In this document: piece by piece, positions 9,488-18,068 of the stretch
Position numbering within the stretch: the first letter of the stretch is position 1
How the letters are laid out: the number at the start of each line of letters is the position of its first letter
Source of the DNA: Halomonas meridiana
GTDB taxonomy: Bacteria > Pseudomonadota > Gammaproteobacteria > Pseudomonadales > Halomonadaceae
Length of the DNA: 64,000 nucleotides
Direction: 5' to 3'
NCBI RefSeq assembly: GCF_009846525.1
Contig: NZ_CP024621.1
Coordinates: 2,666,001-2,730,000, forward strand
Position numbers and translations under genes: made by a program
The notes under the pieces: generated by a model
The model's input: the letters and a program-made list of their open reading frames with translations, nothing else
Told to the model about the DNA's origin: nothing
Database searches by the model: none

Positions 9488-10405
9488 ATGCCATTGATTT
9501 ACTTTTTACCGCCGCTGGCCACGGTGCTGATCTGGTCGGGTAACATGACCATCAACCAGCTGACCGTGGGTGCGATTGCCCCTAGCAGCATCGCCTTTTT
9601 GCGCTGGCTGCTGGCGCTGCTGGTCATGACCCCCTTCGTGCTACCCGCCGCTCTGCGCCATCGCCAGGAGATACAGCGTAACTGGCCGAAGCTGGCACTA
9701 CTGGGCTTGCTGGGCATGGGATTGTGGCAAGGCCTCGCCTACGTGGCGGCAGAGACCACCACCGCCACCAACATGGGCATTTTGGCCGCCATGGTGCCAC
9801 TGCTAACGGTGCTGCTCAGCGCTTTGATTCTCAAGGAACCCCCCACGCTGGGCGGTGTCGTAGGCGGCGTGCTCGCCTTTATCGGCGTCACCGTGCTGCT
9901 TGGCCGCGGCAACCCGCTCTCACTGCTGCAGTTGGAGGTGGCTCAAGGCGACGCGCTGATGGTGGTCGCCGCCACCTGCTACGCGCTATACGGTGTCATG
10001 CTCAAGCGCTGGGCGATGAACCTGCCTCCTTGGGTCATGCTCTATGCGCAGGTCTGCTTTGCCGTCCTGTTTTTATTACCGCCCTACGTGATGGGCCCCA
10101 TGACACCGGTGGATGGGCAAAACGTGTGGTTGATCCTTTACGCAGGCATTCCCGCCTCGGTCATCACGACGTTTTTATGGATGCGTGCGGTACGTCAAAT
10201 CGGCGCCAACCAATCGAGTATCTTCATCAACCTCATGCCACTGTTTAGTGCGCTGATTGCCATGGCGCTATTGGGTGAACAGGTATCGGGATTCCACTTC
10301 ATGGGTGGGCTGTTAATTCTTGCCGGGGTAATCATGGCACAAACGCTGACACGCCCGTTGGTACGTGCCGCCGCCCCTCATAAAACGCGCAGCGCGCAGC
10401 AGTGA
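9488..10405 (+). CDS. DMT superfamily (EamA) transporter
   Basis: An inner-membrane protein of 305 aa with about ten hydrophobic helices arranged as two EamA repeats, the drug/metabolite transporter layout. The second repeat begins near GDALMVVAATCYALYGVMLKRW and ends with LGEQVSGFHFMGGLLILAGV, a typical end of the second EamA repeat. Members export amino acids, nucleotides or other metabolites; the substrate here cannot be assigned. AAGGGA precedes the ATG. It lies 43 bases upstream of the GNAT-nitrilase gene on the same strand, so the two may be co-transcribed. Confidence 0.85.
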   Translation: MPLIYFLPPLATVLIWSGNMTINQLTVGAIAPSSIAFLRWLLALLVMTPFVLPAALRHRQEIQRNWPKLALLGLLGMGLWQGLAYVAAETTTATNMGILAAMVPLLTVLLSALILKEPPTLGGVVGGVLAFIGVTVLLGRGNPLSLLQLEVAQGDALMVVAATCYALYGVMLKRWAMNLPPWVMLYAQVCFAVLFLLPPYVMGPMTPVDGQNVWLILYAGIPASVITTFLWMRAVRQIGANQSSIFINLMPLFSALIAMALLGEQVSGFHFMGGLLILAGVIMAQTLTRPLVRAAAPHKTRSAQQ

Positions 10406-10448
10406 TACAATAGGCCAACTTCATTCGACGACTGGGAACCCCTGAACT

Positions 10449-12017
10449 ATGTCCCTAGAAGAACTGCACCTGAATCTGCGTAACCTTGCCAGCGACGACT
10501 ACGGCCAGTTGAAATCGCTCATGGACGCGGTGTATCACGACATTGGTGGCGCTTGGCCGAAGCACACCATCGACAAGCTGATTCAGGAGTTTCCTGAAGG
10601 TCAGATTGCCATCGAGGATGACGGCGTGCTGGTCGGTGTGGCCCTCACCGTGCAAGTGGATTACGACGAGTTCTCCAACCCGCATAAGTACGACGATCTG
10701 ATCGGCCATCGTGAAATCATCCTGAACGATCAGGATGGCGATGCCATGTACGGGCTGGATGTTCTGATTCATCCGGACTACCGCGGCTACCGCCTGGGCC
10801 GCCGCCTGTACGAAGCGCGTAAAGAGCTGTGCCGCTCGCTCAATCTGCGCGCCATTTTGGCAGGCGGGCGTATTCCCGAGTATCACCAGCACGCCGCCGA
10901 GCTGACGCCTGCACAGTACATCGACAAAGTCTCTCGCAAAGAGATCTACGACCCGATTCTGTCGTTCCAGCTCGCCAACGATTTCCAGGTCAAGCGCCTG
11001 CTGCGCAAGTACCTGCCGGAAGATGAGCAGTCCCGTGGCTACGCCACGCTGCTGGAATGGAACAACATCCTGTTCGAGCCCGCTGAAAACGTGCTGGACA
11101 CCCGCCCAACGCAGGTGCGCGTGGGGGCGGTGCAGTGGCAGATGCGTGAATTCGCTTCCGTGGAAGCGGCGCTGCAGCAGATCGAGTACTTCGTCGACGC
11201 GCTGTCGGATTACCAGAGTGACTTCGCCGTCTTCCCGGAGCTGTTCACCACGCCGCTGATGGGCCTCCAAGATCGTGCTGCCCAGAAAGACCAAATGGCG
11301 GCGATTCGCTTTTTGGCGGGCTTTACCGATCGTTTCAAGAGCGAACTGTCACGCATGGCGGTCTCTTACAACATCAACATCATCGGCGGTTCGATGATCG
11401 AGGTGGGTGACGATGACCGTCTTTACAACGTGGCCTACCTGTTCCACCGGGATGGCGAGGTCGAGAAGCAGCTCAAGCTTCACATCACCCCGCAAGAGCG
11501 CCGCGACTGGGTGATCGAAGGGGGCGACAATCTGCAGGTCTTCGACACCGACGCAGGGCGCGTGGGCATCTTGATCTGTTACGACGTGGAATTCCCGGAG
11601 CTGGGCCGTCTGCTGGCCGACCAGGATATGGATATTCTCTTCGTACCGTTCTGGGTCGACACCAAAAACGGCTACCTGCGCGTGCGCCACTGTGCACAGG
11701 CCCGCGCCATCGAAAACGAGTGCTACGTGGTCATTTGTGGCAGCGTCGGCAACCTGCCCTCCATTGAGAACCTGGATATCCAGTACGCTCAATCAGCGGT
11801 GTTCACGCCGTCCGACTTCGCGTTCCCCCACGACGCGGTACTGGCTGAAACCACGCCCAACACGGAGATGATCTTCTTCTCCGACTTGGACCTGACCCGC
11901 CTCACCGTTGTACGTGCCGAAGGCTCGGTCACCAACCTGAAAGACCGCCGTAAAGATCTGTTCGATCTGCGCTGGCGCGACTGGTCGTGGAAGTCTGGCA
12001 GTAAGCAAGAAGATTAA
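10449..12017 (+). CDS. Fused GNAT acetyltransferase and carbon-nitrogen hydrolase
   Basis: A 522-aa two-domain enzyme. Residues 1-~205 are a GNAT N-acetyltransferase, with the acetyl-CoA loop RGYRLGRRLY at 112-121. Residues ~222-510 are a nitrilase-superfamily domain with the full catalytic triad: Glu264 in FPELF, Lys343 in QLKLH, and Cys377 in ILICYDVEFPEL. Such fusions occur widely in proteobacteria as bifunctional GNAT/C-N hydrolase proteins, but the substrate is not established. The two domains may act on one metabolite, one adding and one removing an acyl group or amide; that is inference. A strong terminator follows. Confidence 0.9.
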   Translation: MSLEELHLNLRNLASDDYGQLKSLMDAVYHDIGGAWPKHTIDKLIQEFPEGQIAIEDDGVLVGVALTVQVDYDEFSNPHKYDDLIGHREIILNDQDGDAMYGLDVLIHPDYRGYRLGRRLYEARKELCRSLNLRAILAGGRIPEYHQHAAELTPAQYIDKVSRKEIYDPILSFQLANDFQVKRLLRKYLPEDEQSRGYATLLEWNNILFEPAENVLDTRPTQVRVGAVQWQMREFASVEAALQQIEYFVDALSDYQSDFAVFPELFTTPLMGLQDRAAQKDQMAAIRFLAGFTDRFKSELSRMAVSYNINIIGGSMIEVGDDDRLYNVAYLFHRDGEVEKQLKLHITPQERRDWVIEGGDNLQVFDTDAGRVGILICYDVEFPELGRLLADQDMDILFVPFWVDTKNGYLRVRHCAQARAIENECYVVICGSVGNLPSIENLDIQYAQSAVFTPSDFAFPHDAVLAETTPNTEMIFFSDLDLTRLTVVRAEGSVTNLKDRRKDLFDLRWRDWSWKSGSKQED

Positions 12018-12046
12018 AGACAGTCGACCGACATCACTGCGCATAA

Positions 12047-12073
12047 AAAACGCCGCCCACCGGGCGGCGTTTT
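12047..12073. terminator. Intrinsic terminator after the GNAT-nitrilase gene
   Basis: The stem CGCCGCCC/GGGCGGCG with loop ACC is flanked by AAAA on one side and TTTT on the other. It can therefore end transcription from both the nitrilase gene and the convergent atl gene. Confidence 0.85.
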
Positions 12074-12076
12074 GCC

Positions 12077-12146
12077 ATTCACAACTCGCTATTCACAACT
12101 TTCTATTCACACCTCTCCATTCACCACTTACAAATCACCACCCACC
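12077..12146. repeat. Five tandem 14-bp imperfect repeats
   Basis: Five consecutive 14-base units (ATTCACAACTCGCT, ATTCACAACTTTCT, ATTCACACCTCTCC, ATTCACCACTTACA, AATCACCACCCACC) fill the gap between the nitrilase terminator and the atl stop codon. All keep an (A/T)TCAC core in the same register, and the strand is almost free of G. This is a small decayed minisatellite of unknown role. Confidence 0.75.
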
Positions 12147-12152
12147 ACAAAG

Positions 12153-12455
12153 CTACTCATCCGGCCAAACGAGGTGGCGCGGCACGCGGCCTTTGGCATC
12201 GAACGCGACGCCCTCGGCACGCAGCTTTTCGTGCTGGCGTGCCGCGCCGCCGTGGTCAGCCAGTTTGAGAGACGCCGCAATCACACGATGCCAGGGCAAC
12301 TGGTGCCCCTCGGGCAAGTGGCGCATGGCCGACCCCACCATGCGCGCCGTGGCGCCTTCGGTCATGTTGGCAATGCGCCCGTAGGTCGTCACCCGCCCCG
12401 ACGGAATTTGATCGACAATTGTGTAAATCTGTTCGAGCAGTTCCGGGCGTGGCAT
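12153..12455 (-). CDS. atl: Alkyltransferase-like protein (ATL)
   Basis: A 100-aa homologue of the DNA-binding domain of O6-alkylguanine-DNA alkyltransferase. The active-site motif PCHRV is PWHRV here (P54-W55-H56-R57-V58): the alkyl-accepting Cys is Trp, as in E. coli YbaZ/eATL. ATL proteins therefore do not repair by transfer. They bind O6-alkylguanine, flip it out and hand the lesion to nucleotide excision repair. The helix-turn-helix and arginine-finger region (GATARMVGSAMR) is intact. The gene lies 29 bases downstream of azoR on the same strand. Confidence in the family is high because of the Trp substitution. Confidence 0.92.
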   Translation of the reverse strand: MPRPELLEQIYTIVDQIPSGRVTTYGRIANMTEGATARMVGSAMRHLPEGHQLPWHRVIAASLKLADHGGAARQHEKLRAEGVAFDAKGRVPRHLVWPDE

Positions 12456-12484
12456 GACAACCTCGTTTGGCTTATGGCGTTGGT

Positions 12485-13093
12485 TTAGAGCGCTTCGACG
12501 AGCTGATCAATGGCTTGGAAGGCTTCTTTCAGGGCAGCATCGCGGTGAGCGTCGCCCATGTTCAAACCTTCAGCAAACACCACTTCCACATCACTGATGC
12601 CCATCAGGCCCAGCATTGTTTTCAGGTGTGGCGTTTGGCTATCGAACTCGGTGCCCGCGTATTGACCGCCACGAGCAGCCAGAATAATCGCCCGTTTGCC
12701 TTCGATCAGCCCCTGCGGGCCGTTTTCAGTGTAGCGGAAGGTTTCACCGGCGCGCAGCACGCGGTCAAACCACGCTTTCAGCTGTGACGGAATGCCCAGG
12801 TTGTACATCGGCACCGCCAGGACTAGCACGTCGTTAGCACGCAGCTCTGCCAGCAGCTCATCAGAATGAGCGGCAAGCGCCTGCTGTTCAACGGTACGCT
12901 CGTCAGCCGGGGTCTGCCACGCGCCCAGCTCTTCGATGGCGAGGTGCGGAAGCGCGTTGGCGACCACATCGCGGTGGGTAACGGCGACGCCATCGCGTGC
13001 AGCGGCCTGCTGTTGAAAATGAGTCGCCAGCGCGTTGGACTGGCCGTTGTCACCAAGGATAGAAGAGGTCACTAACAGGGCACGAGTGGTCAT
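12485..13093 (-). CDS. azoR: FMN-dependent NADH-azoreductase
   Basis: A flavodoxin-fold quinone/azo-dye reductase using FMN and NADH, acting in the cytosol against electrophilic quinones. The 202-aa protein shows the family pattern: LLVTSSILGDNGQSN for the FMN phosphate loop (residues ~7-20), VPMYNLGIPSQLKAWFDRVLRAG and the AARGG segment. I chose the ATG at 13093 (MTTRALLVTSS), preceded by AAGGA with 6 bases spacing. The open frame upstream of it is not supported. Followed closely by atl, perhaps one transcript. An inverted repeat near 13180-13196 could bind a regulator. Confidence 0.93.
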   Translation of the reverse strand: MTTRALLVTSSILGDNGQSNALATHFQQQAAARDGVAVTHRDVVANALPHLAIEELGAWQTPADERTVEQQALAAHSDELLAELRANDVLVLAVPMYNLGIPSQLKAWFDRVLRAGETFRYTENGPQGLIEGKRAIILAARGGQYAGTEFDSQTPHLKTMLGLMGISDVEVVFAEGLNMGDAHRDAALKEAFQAIDQLVEAL

Positions 13094-13179
13094 GAAAATT
13101 CCTTGAAAATCAGTGGTAAGGTTAGGCGCTATTCTACGGCGCTTTTGACGAAGCAACAGCGCAACGTTTTCCGAGTTTC

Positions 13180-13196
13180 ATTCGACAAAATCGAAT
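13180..13196. promoter_or_regulatory. Inverted repeat upstream of azoR
   Basis: ATTCGA-CAAAA-TCGAAT is a perfect 6-bp inverted repeat about 90 bases upstream of the azoR start, in a locally A+T-rich stretch. It is a candidate operator only; no adjacent regulator gene supports it. Confidence 0.25.
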
Positions 13197-13212
13197 CTTC
13201 TGACCTCATGAA

Positions 13213-13257
13213 AACGCCCCGCCCACGCTGCACTTTGGCAACGTGAAGCGGGGCGTT
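13213..13257 (-). terminator. Hairpin terminator after the alanine symporter gene
   Basis: AACGCCCCGC pairs with GCGGGGCGTT. The 25-base apical region contains a second short stem (CACG/CGTG). It lies 20 bases past the symporter stop codon. Confidence 0.65.
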
Positions 13258-13277
13258 AAGCACTTAACTCGCGCCTG

Positions 13278-14729
13278 TTACTTCTGCTTAGGCCACGCGT
13301 TGGGATCGACCTTTTTGGCCAGCTTCGGGAACTGGCTGGGGTCGAAGACCGGCTCTTTACCCGCCTTGAGCTGAGTGTCGTAATCTTTGAACAGCGCGAA
13401 GGCGATGGGCGATAGCAGCAGAATCGCCACCAGGTTGATGATTGCCATCATCCCCATGGAGAGATCCGCAAAATTCCAGATCGCCCCCAGGCTGGCCACC
13501 GACCCCACCATGATCATGCCCAGCACGGCAAAGCGGTAAATCATCACCGCCAGCGGCGCACGGCGGCCCGCCAGGTACTCGATGTTGGATTCGCCGTAGG
13601 AGTAGTTAGCAATCACCGAGGTGAAGGCAAACAGCAGGATGGCAATGGCGATAAACATGCCGCCCCAATCGCCCACGTGGCTGGACAGCGCCATCTGCGT
13701 TAGCTGAATGCCGTTATTCTCTTCACCCGCTAGCAGCTCAGGGCCCGCCATGATGATGATGGCCGCCGTCGCGGTACAAATCACCAGGGTATCCAGAAAA
13801 ACGCCCAGCATTTGAATGAAGCCCTGGGCAGCCGGGTGGTCCGGGCGGGTGCTGGCAGTTGCGGCGGCGTTAGGCGCCGAGCCCATGCCCGCCTCATTGG
13901 AGAACAGGCCGCGCTGAATACCGTTCATGATCGCTTGCGAGATGGCATAGCCCATCGCACCGCCGGCCGCCTGCTCGATACCAAAAGCGCTCTGCACGAT
14001 CGTCATGATGGCAGCGGGTAGGTCGCTGATATTGAGCGCCACGACGACCAGCGCCAAGATCAGATACAGCAGCGCCATCAGCGGCACCACTAACTCAGCC
14101 ACTTTCGCAATCGACTTCAGGCCACCGAAGATGATCGGCGCGACGATGGCCATCAAGACTAACCCCATGGCCCAGGTGGGAATGGCAAACGCCTGCTCCA
14201 TGGCCTGGGCGATGGAGTTGGCCTGTACGCTGTTGAACGCCAGCCCAAACGCAATGATCAGGCAGACCGAAAACAGCACCGCGAGCCAGCGCAGCCCCAA
14301 GCCGCGTTCGATGTAGCGCGCCGGGCCACCGCGGAAGGTGTTGTCGCCATGGTCGGTTTTGTACGCCTGCGCCAGCGTGGACTCCACGAAGCTGGTGGCC
14401 ATGCCCACCATGGCCGTCATCCACATCCAGAAAATCGCGCCTGGGCCGCCGAAGTAGATGGCGACGGCTACCCCGGCCAAGTTGCCGGTGCCGACGCGAG
14501 CGGCCAGGCTGGTCGAGAGCGCCTGAAACGACGAGATACCGCCATTGGATGCCCGCGAGCCACGCAGCAACTTGAACATATGACCGAAGTAGCGAATCTG
14601 GATGGCGCGGGTCATGACCGTGAAATAGAGGCCAGCGCCAATGAGCAGATAAATCAGCACGCTGCCCCACAACAGCCCGTTGCCGCGATCCACCATCGCG
14701 GTCAACAGGGGAGGAAGAGTAAAGTCCAT
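13278..14729 (-). CDS. Sodium:alanine symporter, AGCS family
   Basis: An inner-membrane amino acid:Na+ symporter of 483 aa (alanine/glycine in characterised members; AlsT/DagA/YaaJ group). The family signature is visible around SLAARVGTGNLAGVA in the second to third helix, and about eleven hydrophobic segments follow. The C-terminal tail is polar (KKVDPNAWPKQK). I chose the ATG at 14729 (MDFTLPPLLTAM): the family begins with this amphipathic helix, and AAGG lies about 10 bases upstream. The longer frame to 14852 has no site. The exact substrate is not certain. It has its own promoter region next to the convergent end of the LysR gene. Confidence 0.9.
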   Translation of the reverse strand: MDFTLPPLLTAMVDRGNGLLWGSVLIYLLIGAGLYFTVMTRAIQIRYFGHMFKLLRGSRASNGGISSFQALSTSLAARVGTGNLAGVAVAIYFGGPGAIFWMWMTAMVGMATSFVESTLAQAYKTDHGDNTFRGGPARYIERGLGLRWLAVLFSVCLIIAFGLAFNSVQANSIAQAMEQAFAIPTWAMGLVLMAIVAPIIFGGLKSIAKVAELVVPLMALLYLILALVVVALNISDLPAAIMTIVQSAFGIEQAAGGAMGYAISQAIMNGIQRGLFSNEAGMGSAPNAAATASTRPDHPAAQGFIQMLGVFLDTLVICTATAAIIIMAGPELLAGEENNGIQLTQMALSSHVGDWGGMFIAIAILLFAFTSVIANYSYGESNIEYLAGRRAPLAVMIYRFAVLGMIMVGSVASLGAIWNFADLSMGMMAIINLVAILLLSPIAFALFKDYDTQLKAGKEPVFDPSQFPKLAKKVDPNAWPKQK

Positions 14730-14861
14730 AGGAAACACGCCTTTTTGAAACAATGAAGGCGCATCATTCTTCACGGTTGCACCAAAATGGCAAGAAAATT
14801 GGCAAATTTCCTGCCCAGCAGTCGTAACCACTGCTGGATGCCTCAAGCTCACGAAGAAGAC

Positions 14862-15725
14862 TTAACGAGACGCTGCCAGCCACTCCCACACGTCTGCCGC
14901 CTCATCGCTGACGTGGCGCTTGCTGGGCCGCACCAGCCAAAAACGCTCATCGCTGGGTACGCCCATATCGAAGGGGGCCACCAAATCATCACGCTGCTCC
15001 AACAGTCGACGGTGCGTGAGCGCCACCCCGCCGCCCTGGCTGGCGAGCGCTAGCGTCATCACCTGATTATCGCACGTTAGCGATAGACACTCAGACTCCA
15101 AGTGGGTCATTCCCGCCGCCTGCAGCCAACCCGGCCACCCAACGCCAAAGCCCACCGCATGCAATAGCGTGTGTCCTGCTAAATCGGCGGGGTCGTTCAG
15201 CGAGCGGGCCAGCGCGGGGGAACACACGGGCAACAAATGCTCGTCGCCCAAGGGCAGCATCTCCAGCCCGCTCCACTCTCCCCGACCGTAGCGGATCTCG
15301 ATGTCGGCCCCTTCGGGCCCAAAGTCGTCGGGCCAAATCGCGCTGACCAAGCGCAGCAAAATCGTTGGTTTCTGTCGATGCAGGGCCACGAGCCTTGGCG
15401 CGAGCCAAGATTGTTGGATCACCGGCGTGGCCCGTAGCGTCACCGGCCGTTCGCTGGTCACACCGAACACCTCCGAGGTCCCTTCACTGATGCGTGAAAA
15501 CGCATCGTGAATGCTGGGCAGCCACGCTTGACCTGCCGGGGTCAACGAAAGGCTGCGCGCGTGGCGAACGAACAGCTTTTGCCCCAGGCGATCCTCCAGC
15601 AGCCGAATGCGCTGGCTGATGGCGGCCTGGGTCACGCCCAGCTCGTTACCCGCCGCCGTAAAACTCAGGGTGCGGGCGGCCGACTCAAACGCTTGTAGCC
15701 ATAACAGCGGGGGGAGTGAACTCAT
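14862..15725 (-). CDS. LysR-type regulator, GcvA-like, divergent from gbbh
   Basis: A 287-aa LysR-family regulator. The winged HTH is at residues ~8-65 (FESAARTLSFTAAGNELGVTQAAISQRIRLLEDRLG) and the effector domain follows. The PPLLWLQAFESAAR start and overall pattern are of the GcvA group. It is transcribed away from the gamma-butyrobetaine hydroxylase gene across about 125 bases, the classical LysR arrangement, so it probably controls that operon. Related regulators of carnitine catabolism in pseudomonads support the idea but do not prove it. The effector could be gamma-butyrobetaine or carnitine. Confidence 0.87.
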   Translation of the reverse strand: MSSLPPLLWLQAFESAARTLSFTAAGNELGVTQAAISQRIRLLEDRLGQKLFVRHARSLSLTPAGQAWLPSIHDAFSRISEGTSEVFGVTSERPVTLRATPVIQQSWLAPRLVALHRQKPTILLRLVSAIWPDDFGPEGADIEIRYGRGEWSGLEMLPLGDEHLLPVCSPALARSLNDPADLAGHTLLHAVGFGVGWPGWLQAAGMTHLESECLSLTCDNQVMTLALASQGGGVALTHRRLLEQRDDLVAPFDMGVPSDERFWLVRPSKRHVSDEAADVWEWLAASR

Positions 15726-15850
15726 GAAAAAGCAACCTATAAGCTAAACAGGGTCTTTGGGGCCAGATTCATCGTTTGTCACTGCGCAAGGGACTCCGCA
15801 TCCTAACAAGCAAATCGAGCAATACGTCACCTACCTACAGCGAGGCTCCT

Positions 15851-17026
15851 ATGACCAGCGTACTAGCCGCCCCGGAAAAGCGTTCAGCCCCTCTAATGAG
15901 CGAACTCGCGCCTTATGACCATGGCCCGGCACTCAACGATGCCACGCTTACCGACAGCAGGCTTGCGCTGACCTGGGAAGACGGTACGCGAACGACGCTG
16001 CCTCTGCTATGGTTTCGCGACCACTGCGCCTGCGCCGAGTGTCGCCATCCGCAAACCCGCGAGCGCCTCTACCTACCGTTAGACGATATCGAACAGGCAC
16101 CTAGCGTTACCCTGGCAGATGGCCACCTCTATTTACAGTGGCAGGATGGTCATGTGAGCGCCTTTCATAGCGGCTGGCTTTACCAGCGCCGCCCTGAGGC
16201 GACGCGCTTTTCTGCACTGCCCGCCCCGCAGCCGTGGCGAGACGACTTCTTCCCCGAAGGCGTTCGCCACGCCGACTTTCTGACCCCAGAAGGCGAGAAA
16301 ACTTGGCTGACCGCCATGCTACGCGACGGCTTGGCGCTAGTCACCGACGCACCGCTGGTGGAAGAGGAAGTCAGCCGCCTTGCCGAGCGCATTGGCCCGC
16401 AGCGCGCTACCAACTTTGGCGGGCGCTTTAATGTTCGCTCCAAGCCTAACCCCAACAACGCGGCCTATACCGCCGTCGGGCTACCGCTGCATATCGACTT
16501 GCCCAACTGGCAGCAGCCGCCGGATATTCAACTGCTCTACTGCCTGCAAAACGACGCCAGCGGTGGCGAGTCGCTGTTTGCTGATGGTGCCCGAGTGATC
16601 AATGCCCTGCGCGAACAGGACCCGGAAGCGCTCGTTATTCTCAGCGAAACGCCCATCGATTTTCGCTTTCAGGACGACACCCACGATATCGCCATCAAAG
16701 CCCCAGTGATCACCCTAGATAGCCAAGGCGAGCTAGTGGAGATACGCCTTAATAACTGGATACGCGACACCCTCCACCTGCCCGCTGAAAAAATGGCGGC
16801 CTGGTATCGCGCTTATAAAGTGCTGTGGCAACTCTTCCACAGCGACGCCCATCAGTTGGAGTTCACTTTAAAACCGGGCCAGATGGTGGCGTTCGATAAT
16901 CGGCGCGTGCTTCACGGCCGCCGGGAGTTCGATCCCAATAGCGGTGCTCGCCACCTTCAGGGCACCTATCTCGACCGAGACATGCTGGCTTCGCGCCTGC
17001 GTGTTCTCGCCCGTACCACTGCGTAA
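15851..17026 (+). CDS. Gamma-butyrobetaine hydroxylase (2-oxoglutarate dioxygenase)
   Basis: A 391-aa Fe(II)/2-oxoglutarate oxygenase of the BBOX/TauD family, which hydroxylates gamma-butyrobetaine to L-carnitine. The N-terminal DUF971-type domain carries the zinc Cys cluster HCACAEC (C59, C61, C64). The catalytic jelly roll has the iron triad H214-x-D216 (LHIDLPNW) and H355 (VLHGRREF), plus a C-terminal arginine motif. I chose the ATG at 15851 (MTSVLAAPEK); the frame from 15776 has poor start context. Next to it, 32 bases away, is a betaine-type binding protein, and a LysR gene is divergent, which supports a quaternary-amine role. A trimethyllysine hydroxylase is the main alternative. Confidence 0.85.
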   Translation: MTSVLAAPEKRSAPLMSELAPYDHGPALNDATLTDSRLALTWEDGTRTTLPLLWFRDHCACAECRHPQTRERLYLPLDDIEQAPSVTLADGHLYLQWQDGHVSAFHSGWLYQRRPEATRFSALPAPQPWRDDFFPEGVRHADFLTPEGEKTWLTAMLRDGLALVTDAPLVEEEVSRLAERIGPQRATNFGGRFNVRSKPNPNNAAYTAVGLPLHIDLPNWQQPPDIQLLYCLQNDASGGESLFADGARVINALREQDPEALVILSETPIDFRFQDDTHDIAIKAPVITLDSQGELVEIRLNNWIRDTLHLPAEKMAAWYRAYKVLWQLFHSDAHQLEFTLKPGQMVAFDNRRVLHGRREFDPNSGARHLQGTYLDRDMLASRLRVLARTTA

Positions 17027-17058
17027 TCACAATAACCCAAGCAAGGAGATCCCCTTCC

Positions 17059-17997
17059 ATGACGCGCTCGATCCGTCCCATCGTCTCTACCATCGCCCTA
17101 AGCCTCGCAGGCGTTACCACCCAAGCCGCCCTTGCCGATGACGCCACGCTCGATTTCGGCGTACCCGCTTGGCCCGGTATTACGGTAAAAACCGAAATTG
17201 CCGAGCAGCTCCTTAACCCGTTGGGCTACGACACTCAAACCCACGAAATAGGCCTGCAGGTGATCTACCAAGGCATGGAGAGTGGCGACGTCGACGCCTT
17301 TTTAGGCGCTTGGCTACCTGCACAAAAAGAGATGTTCGAACCGCGTAAAGCCTCTGGCGTGCTCACCGATGTCGCCAACAACGTCGATGGCGCTCAGATG
17401 ACGCTGGCCGTACCGGCGTACCTGCATGAGCGCGGCATTCAAAGCTTCGCGGATTTAGATGAACACCGTGATGAGTTCAACGGCCAAATTCATGGCTTTG
17501 GCGCAGGCTCAGCGGCGAGCGAGATTCTCCATAACGCGATGGATAACGACACTTGGGGACTGGGCGACTGGAGCTTAGTAGATACCAGCGAAGTGGGCAT
17601 GCTCTCCGCCGCTCAAGACGCGATTTCCAGAGAAGAGGCCATTGTGTGGGTCGGTTGGACGCCCCACTGGATGAACCTCGAGCTGCCCATGCGCTACCTG
17701 GAAGACCCGGAAAACCTGTTCGGTGAGAACAACGGCGAAAGCGACGTACGCACCCTACTGCGCAGCGACTACGCCAATGCTCACCCGGCGCTGGTCACGT
17801 TCTTCGAGCAGTTTAGCTTTACCGCCGACGAGCAGAGCTGGATGATCCAAGCCTTTGGCCAAGAGGAGCGTGACCTTGCCGAGGTGGCCCAGCAGTGGAT
17901 CCACGACCACCCCGAGCGCGTGGAAGCCATGCTGGCCGATGTGACGACCACCGAGGGTGACGCTGCTTGGCCGGTCATTGAAGCGCGCCTACCGTAA
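17059..17997 (+). CDS. Betaine/carnitine-type ABC substrate-binding protein
   Basis: A 312-aa periplasmic binding protein of the OpuAC/ProX cluster, which captures choline, glycine betaine, carnitine or related quaternary amines. A Sec signal peptide ends near residue 26 (TTQAALADD). The mature domain has Trp-rich motifs (PAWPGIT, GAWLPAQ, WVGWTPHWMN) typical of the aromatic cage for trimethylammonium groups. AAGGAG lies about 10 bases before the ATG. Downstream of the hydroxylase in the same orientation, so gamma-butyrobetaine or carnitine are likely ligands. No permease or ATPase gene adjoins it, so it must use a transporter encoded elsewhere. Confidence 0.87.
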   Translation: MTRSIRPIVSTIALSLAGVTTQAALADDATLDFGVPAWPGITVKTEIAEQLLNPLGYDTQTHEIGLQVIYQGMESGDVDAFLGAWLPAQKEMFEPRKASGVLTDVANNVDGAQMTLAVPAYLHERGIQSFADLDEHRDEFNGQIHGFGAGSAASEILHNAMDNDTWGLGDWSLVDTSEVGMLSAAQDAISREEAIVWVGWTPHWMNLELPMRYLEDPENLFGENNGESDVRTLLRSDYANAHPALVTFFEQFSFTADEQSWMIQAFGQEERDLAEVAQQWIHDHPERVEAMLADVTTTEGDAAWPVIEARLP

Positions 17998-18068
17998 CGC
18001 GTTCGTTCACCCCGCCGCCGCAGTGGCGTATGCTATCGCTCTTTTGCCAAACAGGCGGTGGGGATGGA

